In this document: in pieces, positions 57,007-64,000 of the stretch
How positions within the stretch are numbered: the first letter of the stretch is position 1
Layout: each line of letters opens with the position of its first letter
Assembly: GCA_014529385.2 (NCBI GenBank)
Contig: CM043951.1
Span: 109,220,469-109,284,468 of the forward strand
From: Adiantum capillus-veneris
Lineage: Eukaryota; Streptophyta; Polypodiopsida; Polypodiales; Pteridaceae
Direction of reading: 5' to 3'
Length of the DNA stretch: 64,000 nt
The notes under the pieces: model-generated
Told to the model about the DNA's origin: nothing
Databases searched by the model: none
The model's input: only the letters and a program-made list of their open reading frames with translations
Translations under genes and position numbers: made by a program

Positions 57007-58872
57007 CTACCTTAATAGAGAGATGAGAATATTATGGTTAAATTGTAACACAGGCCAATTATGTTGGGTAAGAGTTTTTAAAATTTTATTAACTATGTCG
57101 TTTCTATTGGAGCCATTACGGTAATACTTTTTTATTAGTATTTTAATATCATCCCAAGCAAGGAGGAAATTGGAGGAACAGTAGATAATTAAGTATAGCA
57201 CTCTAATACAAGTGCTAAGAGCAGCTATGTGGGGCCTATTACTATTCCTTTTAATGAACTCAAAAGGAGCCAACTTAAGAAGATCTCTTTTCCAAACAAA
57301 TTTCCAGTCATACCCTCCAACACAGGGTATATGAAGAGAAATAGAAAAGTTAAGGAATTGAATTGAGGTGCAAAAAACTCCATCAGGAGTTATGAACTCT
57401 TGTAAAGAAGTTGGTTCAATTTTTAGGTAGTTAGGATATATGTGGCAGATTTCATCTAAGAAGGATTTATTGTTGATGCTAAGTATGCCATCCATATATC
57501 TGTAAGTGTGTCCAAATAGTGAGAGTTTGTCACTTTTACATTCCATGGCTTTGAGAAACCATTTGTATTCAAAAAAGGCAAGGTATATATTACACATCAG
57601 TGGAGAACAAGAGAACCCCATAGGGATGCCTAGACTTTGGTTGTAACAAAGTCCTCCAGAAAGGATAATACAATTATCAAGTAACCATGATATGTAACAA
57701 AGTCCTCCAGAAAGGATAATACAATTATCAAGTAACCATGATATGTAACGACATAGCTTCTCTTCATTGAAATGTAAGGGGTGTACTGAGTAAGTCTTTT
57801 GAATCCATTTAGGTTTTTTGGACGGGGATATGTAAAAGAGACACTTCTTTCTAGCATTAGTAAAATCTATTTTGATGACCTTTGATAGTACATTTTTAAG
57901 GCCAAGCTCACCCTCTAAGGGAATATTCTCATAACACTAAGTAATATCTGATGTAAAAAGTTGGAAGATTTGTTTAGGGAGGTTAAGAGAAACCTCAGTA
58001 GAGTTTTTTGTTATCCAAAAGGGGTTGTATTGTATTTGTAGAAGTTGTGGCAGATTTTTTATTTTGAGGCACAGATAAGTTCAAACTCAGCTAATATAAG
58101 GTCAAGACAAAGAGTGATATTTTTTGTGAAATCTGTGAAGATGCTATTAGAGGCATCTGATATCCGTCTGAATTTATGTTTATGAATTTTATCGGTGGAA
58201 AAAAGAACTGGTAATTTAGTGTCATGTATAACATAACCTAAACTCTCTAAGTTTCTTGAGATGTTATTGGTAACAGTTTGTAGGGATGAGTTAATTCTAG
58301 AGAATACCTTCCCAAAATCCCTAAAATGAGCAACTTTCCAAGCTAGGTTTTTGCAAAAAAGGGTGGGACAATTAGAGCTCTTATCCGGCCTATGAACCAA
58401 TTCTTAGCTAATTTTTTAAAATCATGAGCAAGTTGTGGTGTTATGCAAGAGTTATCGATAGATAACCATTTTCGAGGTATTTGTGCGATCTTTTGAAAAA
58501 CGCTTTCTTCCACCACTTTTGTTAAGTCCATTAGGATTGTCTTCTCCAGTTGGAGAGAGCTGACAAGGTCAGTTAAGAAGCTAACTAAAGCTGATAGAGC
58601 GAGATATGGGTTTTTGGGAAAGTTAGGTATGTGATTAAGCCCATTGGCCAAGATTTTCCTACTTTGCTATTTTCAATGATGCTAAGATCACAAGTAGAAA
58701 CATGCATCCCATATGTATCAAAGTTTTTGCAAAAAGTGATAAATTGATTGCAAATACATGCAGGAATAGATTCCTGCCGAAGAAAATCATTATTATAGAC
58801 CAAGTTTTTAATGGGTTTTATTGTAGAACAAGTTTTTAATGGGTTGTTGATACTTCCAACCAATAAGTACAT
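57007..58872 (-). pseudogene. Penelope-type reverse transcriptase, decayed
   Basis: Reading leftward from 58872. A conserved N-terminal block with ESIPACICNQF (CxC at 58750-58758) and a Y-G-M-H-V, then CDLSIIEN stretch. Then the GLNHIPNFP block (58343-58651). Then RT fingers with LPVLFSTDKIHKHKFRRISD (58059-58400). Then motif A, TSDIT-CYENIP (about 57915-57955), with its Asp kept but a TAG at the next-but-one codon. Then FNEEKL and ISWLLDN text spanning a 51-bp tandem duplication. Then GIPMGFSCSPLMCNIYLAF (RT motif B region) and RYMDGILSINN, where the catalytic YMDD has become YMDG. The C-terminal thumb-like helix region ends at 57007. At least three frame changes separate these parts. CxC plus this RT grammar fits Penelope-like elements of the Naiad/Chlamys type; other non-LTR RT families are the alternative. 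Confidence 0.65.
57643..57744 (-). repeat. 51-bp tandem duplication in the RT
   Basis: GTAACAAAGTCCTCCAGAAA starts at 57643 and again at 57694. The two 51-bp units look identical and add 17 codons in frame. Confidence 0.95.
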
Positions 58873-60862
58873 GGTCTAGTAGTTAATGACAGCCAAAAAG
58901 TAGGTCAAAGCACTCACAAAAAAGTGTTTTAGGTTGTATCCAGTCAAGAAGTACATTATGCAAAAGACAGTGCACATAAATATAGTCATGTCCAGGAGCT
59001 TTTTTGTTGAGAAACATCCTTCCACATGGGCTCAACCTACATCTTAATCAAGTATTACATTTCAAGAAGTTCCTGATTGGGGAGTTTCTGCCTCTTCCCC
59101 TAGTGTAGCTACGAGACTTCCCTCTATTAGAGGAAGAACTAGGTGTTAAAAAAAAATGTAAAAGAGTTGGGAGTAGCAAGAGAATTGGGTCTTTTTAGAG
59201 AAGGGGAATCATCATCATCAATGCATGGTTTGAGTAAGCTAGTGATGATCTTTACTCCTTTGTAGTTAGCATAAGTGGTAAGATAGATTTCGGGTTCATT
59301 AGATTTTAATTCCTTCAAGATATCCAGCATTAGTCCATGAAAGATGTTAAAGGCAATCTAAGCAATCGCTATCTATTTTGCTTGGCCGCCCAAGAGAAAA
59401 TAAGGAAAAGGTGAAAGTCCAAGGGTTTTTCAGGGAAAAGTAGGTCAAAATGGTTGAGAATATACCAAATGGCATGATCAAACCACATGATGATGGATTC
59501 ACAAGAGGCTTTAGGGTCAAGAAATTTGCAGGCACATTTAACATAGGGTCAAAAAACATTTCAAATGGATTCTGTGTAGAAATCTGGGTTGCTTTTGGCA
59601 AACTCCATGTTACCCTTTGTACGGATGTAGAGGACAGTATTGGAGGGGCATTTGGAAGGTTCAATGAGATTGAGGTTGAAGGGGGCTTTTATGAGTTCCT
59701 CTTTGTCGAGGAACTGTCCTTCTTTCAGGATCTTAAGTCTGCATTCGAGGCGGGGAGATTAGCAAGGTATACCTAGATTTCACTTAGAATTGTTTATAGA
59801 AACGCTTTGTTAGGTAAGACCCAAAGCTGATGGTCTACCCCAAAAGATTCAATTTCAAATTGCCTAACAATTAGGAAATGAAAAACTTTAGAGATTTTTG
59901 GTACCATTTCTAAGAGGTTAGAGTCATTGAGGGAGCAAAGATTCCTCTGAAATTATTTGACGGCTTCAAGTGTTGTACTATCCCTACAAAAGATGCCACG
60001 AGTTTGAGGGACAGAAGGGGTAGCAGGGGTACTAATAAAAGATGGATTGAGGCCGGAGAGTTTCTTCAAAAAGTTAGACAAATCTACCCCTGGAGACAAG
60101 AAAGGGCAAGCTCCTATTGGTATTGTAAGGAGAGAAAGGGAAGATATGCTATGTATTGGGAAATCAAATTCACACCCTCCTTGGAATCCTTGTCTAGGGT
60201 AGCCAAAACTTTGACCCAATCATTAAAAGATAACATGTGTAAGATAGACATTTCTTTGTCTGAGGTAAGCGCCGGATCATAGATTAGTTAAGATGCATCC
60301 GAGCTGTTAGTACATCTGAGAACAAGAGAAGTAGCCACAAAGAGGGGTTCATAGGTCAATTCAATCCTTACAGAGAGCAAGGGTCTGCAATATACCAAAA
60401 ACGTTTGTGAGGTTAAGACTACTTTTTGTAGTAAGTAACACAATATCTAGCTTTCCTAGCCAGGAAACGTTGGGTTCTAACTTCCAAGGTATTTTTAGGG
60501 TTATGGTCATTAAGGTACAACTTAATCTGCTCTAAAATATTTGTATGATTCATAGGGTTGTGTTTTACTCTCATGCGGGTTGTCATTCTAGAGTGTTTGT
60601 GGTCCTATAAGGAAATATGTAAACATAAATAGGATTAGTGACAAAAGATTGGGCCTGCAATCCTTAAACCGGCAAAGTCAAAGACTATAATAGCTCTGAG
60701 CAGGAGACCATAAAAATAGTCTATGAAGGATCACCTAACACCAATCAACCAAACAAGGGATTACAGACTGTGGGTCCATCTTACAACTAAGTTTCAGCAA
60801 TAGTTTCCAAAGCTAGTGTCCTGGTTTCTCCATAAGAATGAAAAAACCTTATGTTTAGGACA
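58873..60862 (-). other. Possible N-terminal part of the Penelope-like element, unreadable
   Basis: Minus frames at 59139-59330, 59347-59664 and 59953-60219 read partly like protein (for example SNEPEIYLTTYANYKGVKII) but carry no domain I can name. In N-terminal-endonuclease Penelope clades a GIY-YIG domain would lie here; I do not see its GIY or YIG strands. Confidence 0.35.
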
Positions 60863-62305
60863 TGTGTGTAGCTGTTTTATCATAAATAATAAGACATAAT
60901 TGAACTTTTACATTCAAAAGACAGTTGACTTCAAAGAAAGAGATGATAAGTACAAAAAAAACTTAGTCTTGGAATTATCTTTGTACAATGTTTGTATGAA
61001 TGAAGCCTCATTCCAGTATACAGGCATCAAAAGTACTTCCCTTGCAATAGGTGTATCTACAATCCTGTATTGGACAATTGCTAAAACCCAAAAAAACCTT
61101 CCAAGATAGGATAGAGTCCTTACTTGCATCCATCCAAACAAGACAACAGATATGTTAGCCTTGGATGTGTTTTACAGGTATCAATGGACTATACCAGTTG
61201 TTATCCATGTCCATCTTTTAACATTTTTTTGAAACATTCTAGCTTAGTCCAAAGTACCTTTGTTCTTTTATATATAAGGTTTTATTAACTCTAAAAAAAA
61301 AAAGTATTTTAGTCTTAGCATAGAGGGCCATACCCCCTACTACTACTTCAAATGGTAAGTTACCCAGCACAAAACAACCCTGAGTAAATTAATGGAGCTC
61401 CATCTGTGAAGAAGTTTTAACCTATAAACGAGTATAGACCCGTTGTAGAATAAATTCAGAACTGATATGGTTTACAGCGTAATTCAATCCTTCCTATTTA
61501 CTACAATTCATAAACTCCCATCAAGTGGTGAATGAAACAAGAGTTTTGCATTATCCCATGGGATCACCCAAAATAGCGTGTTTTAGCAGGCAATATACAA
61601 AAAAACAGGATTCCCAAATTACACCCAACCATAGGTGTTTATACCAATTTTCAAAAGCGACACCTTTTTTTTATCAATGAATTACATCGACAATACCAAT
61701 CATGGAAGCCAATGGTCATCAAGGGAACACCCCCATCCCAAAGCATCTTACTGCAATGATAATGACACGTCCATATACAAGAAAAAACCCCTCCAAGCTT
61801 GTACTCAAAGCTCAAATGTGGGATACTTACCTTCACAGTGGGTAGAGCTTTTATCAAACCAGTGAGCTAGTTATCATAGTTTTAACCGAATAGCTTAAAG
61901 TGTAAAGCGGTATCAATCAAACCAGCCGGATCATTCAAGTACAACCTTTCCAGAACATTGTTGTTAAGTGCATCCTTACTTTAGGCTAATGTGTGTTTAT
62001 CTGTAAAGAACCGAAACCCAACTGAGGGGTTTAGCCAAAAAAACCTTTAGTTAGTGCCATTGATTATCAGAGTAAAGCAACCATAAAGTGGTTTTTAGCA
62101 AAAAATACAGTAGGTTATGCCCCCGTATTTAAGCTGTTACTAAGCAATGTCATGTGACTAAAACCAGTAATCACCGGGTTATACCCTTTTCCCTTTTTTT
62201 TAGATTTATATCGTAGTGTCTGCAAAAAAAAAAAAAAACTGCATAATCCAGTCAAGTGGTAGTACCACACTATCACAAGTAAATAAACAGTTTTTTTCAA
62301 CACGG
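60863..62305 (-). repeat. Right long direct repeat (pseudo-LTR)
   Basis: Second copy of the 54742-56174 repeat, about 1443 bp. It starts at CATGTGTGTAGCTG, where only a trace of the TG run is present. Confidence 0.88.
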
Positions 62306-62987
62306 TGTCGTATTGTGACACGTACATAGTGGGAGCGAATGCTACAAGATCTATCTTGTGACTTTTTAGATACATAAGTCTATTTTCTATAATGTATATA
62401 TGCATATCTAAGTATAATAATAAGCTTTCCATCTCATCCTATTATTTATCTCCAGGGTAACATATTTTTACTTTACCGTCAAAAAGTACTATGGGGAAAG
62501 CATCAATAGCTCCGCCTCTTTAACTAGGGGCAAAAAGCATTGGTTCTTTCTTTCTACTATCTCATTATTATCTCACACCATATCTAGATCCTATATCTAT
62601 GGTAACTTTCAATATATATATATTCTATGTATTTTTCTTATATTTCTTTTTATTACCTACTAGGAAGGAATCAAATCCTAGTGGAACACTAGCTTGCATG
62701 ATTCTCAAACCTATTTTATGAATTATTGCAAGCATGATTACAAAACTTTGTCAAGGAGCAATGTCATGCTTTCATATTGCATGAGGTGTCCATTGGAATC
62801 AAATGAAAGTCTAAGCTAAGGGGACCACAAAAAGACTTTTGCTGCCAAAATTGTACCCTATTTTGATGATTTTTTTACACAAGGTTCCAATTTGAGTTTG
62901 AAAGGTACATAAAATGAGAGTTGTAGCTTATGAGTTGAATTTTTTGCCCCTATTTTTACTTTTTTTACTTGAAGCCGCGGTTGAGGA
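62306..62987. other. No gene recognised
   Basis: AT-rich spacer before the Helitron frame. The Helitron 5' terminus (usually TC) cannot be fixed by eye. Confidence 0.5.
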
Positions 62988-62988
62988 G

Positions 62989-63112
62989 ATATGATCAAAA
63001 TACTGGACCCCAGTCTGCCCACATCATGCAGTGACAACCCATTTCAAATGATATGATCAAAATACTGGACCCCAGTCTGCCCACATCATGCAGTGACAAC
63101 CCATTTGCACTG
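62989..63112 (+). repeat. 62-bp tandem duplication at the Helitron start
   Basis: ATATGATCAAAATACTGGAC begins at 62989 and again at 63051; the two 62-bp units are nearly identical. Because 62 is not a multiple of three, the two copies are read in different frames. Confidence 0.93.
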
Positions 63113-64000
63113 ATGGCGCAGCTTGACACAAGTTTGATGTTTGGTATCATCAAAAACATCGTTGAACAAGCCAGGAGAAGAGCATTCACCGCTAGCGATA
63201 CTTACGAATTTGCTTCTCTACAGCTCCGTGGCCGTCAACAATTGCTTGAGAGAACAGTTACTTTCAAGCCCAACGGCATGCCTGCCGCATCAAGCTCTGT
63301 GAACAACATCACAATAGAGAGGGCAGCGTCTGCATTCCTGTTCCCTTTTGGGAAAGGCCAGTATGATGGTAAAATCAACTTCAATATATATGTAAAGATA
63401 CGTGCATCGACTCTGTTCTCCGTTTACACCCTGTACAAGCCATACCTGCTCATAATGTACCAACTAAAGCAGGCACTTATGTTGGCTAACAATACACACA
63501 CGAGCTTGTTGCAAAAGGACATTGACAACTACAAGAGGGCCAATCGTATAGCAATTGACGAAGATACTGTGAGACATGTGCTTCGGTACAGCACCCCTTC
63601 CAGCATGCCAGGTTCCTGCTCATGGCAACACAAGAACCTAAAGGACTTGATAGCAATGGTGGACGAATGGGGAATGCCTGATTTCTTCTTGACTTTCACT
63701 ACCGATGAGGTCACAGACACAAGATGGCCTCAGATTGACACGATCGAGCTAATTGCACGTCAGTTGAACGCCTCCTTCACTTGGACAAACTGCCCAGTCG
63801 AATGTGGTGTCACCTTCCACTCTAAGTTCCAAATGCTTATGTCCAAATATATACTTGTGAAAGGTGTGTTGGGCGGTGTGCAACACCAATTGGTTAGATA
63901 TGACGTCCAAAATAGAGGATCATTGAATGCTCATGTCATACTGTGGATCCATGAAGAAGACAAAGGGCAACTATCTGCTGAAATAGCTGCATATATCCCG
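63053..64000 (+). CDS. Helitron Rep/helicase-like protein, N-terminal part (runs off window)
   Basis: Open for 316 codons to the window edge without a stop. The first in-frame ATG after the TGA at 63032 is 63053; another at 63113 begins MAQLDTSLMFGII and may be the real start, since 63053 lies in a tandem duplication. The text follows the Helitron-like N-terminal domain of rolling-circle Rep proteins: ASAFLFPFGKGQYDG (about 63319-63366), LKDLIAMVDEWGMPDFFLTF (about 63640-63699), W-PQI, NCPVECGVTFHSKF, a LGGVQHQ block, then DVQNRGSLNAHVILWI (63901-63948). The last block is the HUH metal-binding motif, normally GLPHAHILLW or GSLHAHI-LW; here the first His is Asn. The Tyr nucleophile region and the helicase would lie beyond the window. 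In an active element the protein nicks and transfers one DNA strand. Confidence 0.85.
   Translation, partial: MIKILDPSLPTSCSDNPFALMAQLDTSLMFGIIKNIVEQARRRAFTASDTYEFASLQLRGRQQLLERTVTFKPNGMPAASSSVNNITIERAASAFLFPFGKGQYDGKINFNIYVKIRASTLFSVYTLYKPYLLIMYQLKQALMLANNTHTSLLQKDIDNYKRANRIAIDEDTVRHVLRYSTPSSMPGSCSWQHKNLKDLIAMVDEWGMPDFFLTFTTDEVTDTRWPQIDTIELIARQLNASFTWTNCPVECGVTFHSKFQMLMSKYILVKGVLGGVQHQLVRYDVQNRGSLNAHVILWIHEEDKGQLSAEIAAYIP

Larger units (their letters stand above)
54742..62305 (-). mobile_element. Candidate Penelope-like retroelement with pseudo-LTRs
   Basis: Two direct repeats of about 1.43 kb (54742-56174 and 60863-62305; offset 6121 bp) flank about 4.7 kb that holds a reversed, decayed reverse transcriptase of Penelope type. 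The repeats lack TG...CA ends, a primer site or a purine tract, so they are not ordinary LTRs. Penelope-like elements often insert as partial tandems, which produces such pseudo-LTRs, and some clades favour microsatellites; the left repeat abuts (TG)13. A GIY-YIG endonuclease is not recognised on either side of the RT, and hammerhead ribozyme cores were not found by eye. Confidence 0.6.

Noticed and set aside
54742..62305. Hammerhead ribozyme in the pseudo-LTRs
   Set aside because: Some Penelope-like elements carry one, but I could not find a CTGATGA core with a matching GAAA on either strand by eye.

Overview
The window looks like nuclear DNA of a land plant with a large, repeat-filled genome. 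The retroelement lineages point this way: Ty3/Gypsy Tat with a second RNase H, Ty3/Gypsy chromovirus, Ty1/Copia with an initiator-Met tRNA primer site, a plant-type PPR remnant and a Helitron. A Penelope-like element with long direct repeats, a DNA-methyltransferase-like fragment and many long (CT)n tracts make a fern or other non-seed plant my best guess. That last step is inference. No intact host gene is recognised; almost every coding signal belongs to a mobile element or is broken.

Layout. 1-4642: a Copia tail with a candidate LTR, a reversed and decayed Gypsy gag-protease stretch, and an unidentified reversed reading frame. 4643-13407: a nearly complete Tat-lineage Gypsy element with two ~1.14 kb LTRs and a 4-bp target duplication; pol is broken by one stop brought in by a tandem duplication and by one frameshift. 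13408-14880: a reversed gag-like pseudogene. 14881-21519: pyrimidine-rich spacer, a TATA-like site with a hairpin/direct repeat, a reversed PPR pseudogene, a methyltransferase-like remnant and a cluster of microsatellites. 21520-24994: an internally deleted Copia element. 24995-36081: mostly anonymous DNA with a (CT)48 tract, a degenerate CTAGAAACC array, a ~198-bp two-copy repeat, a possible Harbinger fragment and a gag zinc-knuckle fragment. 36105-36900 is a reversed LTR with primer site that probably headed that gag fragment. 37300-40242: a second, reversed, decayed copy of the same Copia family. 40260-54560: an old reversed Tat-like element, split by a young chromovirus (41790-50663) with a perfect 5-bp target duplication CTATG. 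54742-62305: a reversed, decayed reverse-transcriptase element between two ~1.43 kb direct repeats, best explained as a Penelope-like element with pseudo-LTRs. 63053-64000: the start of an open Helitron Rep frame that runs off the window.

How the parts relate. The window is a layered record of insertions. The oldest readable layers are the reversed Tat-like element, the Gypsy gag pieces and the Penelope-like element. The chromovirus and the forward Tat element came later: both have near-identical LTRs and few lesions. The forward Copia copy keeps recognisable LTRs but has lost most of gag, protease and integrase. Small tandem duplications of 50-117 bp recur inside pol genes of different elements and are a common way these genes were broken here.
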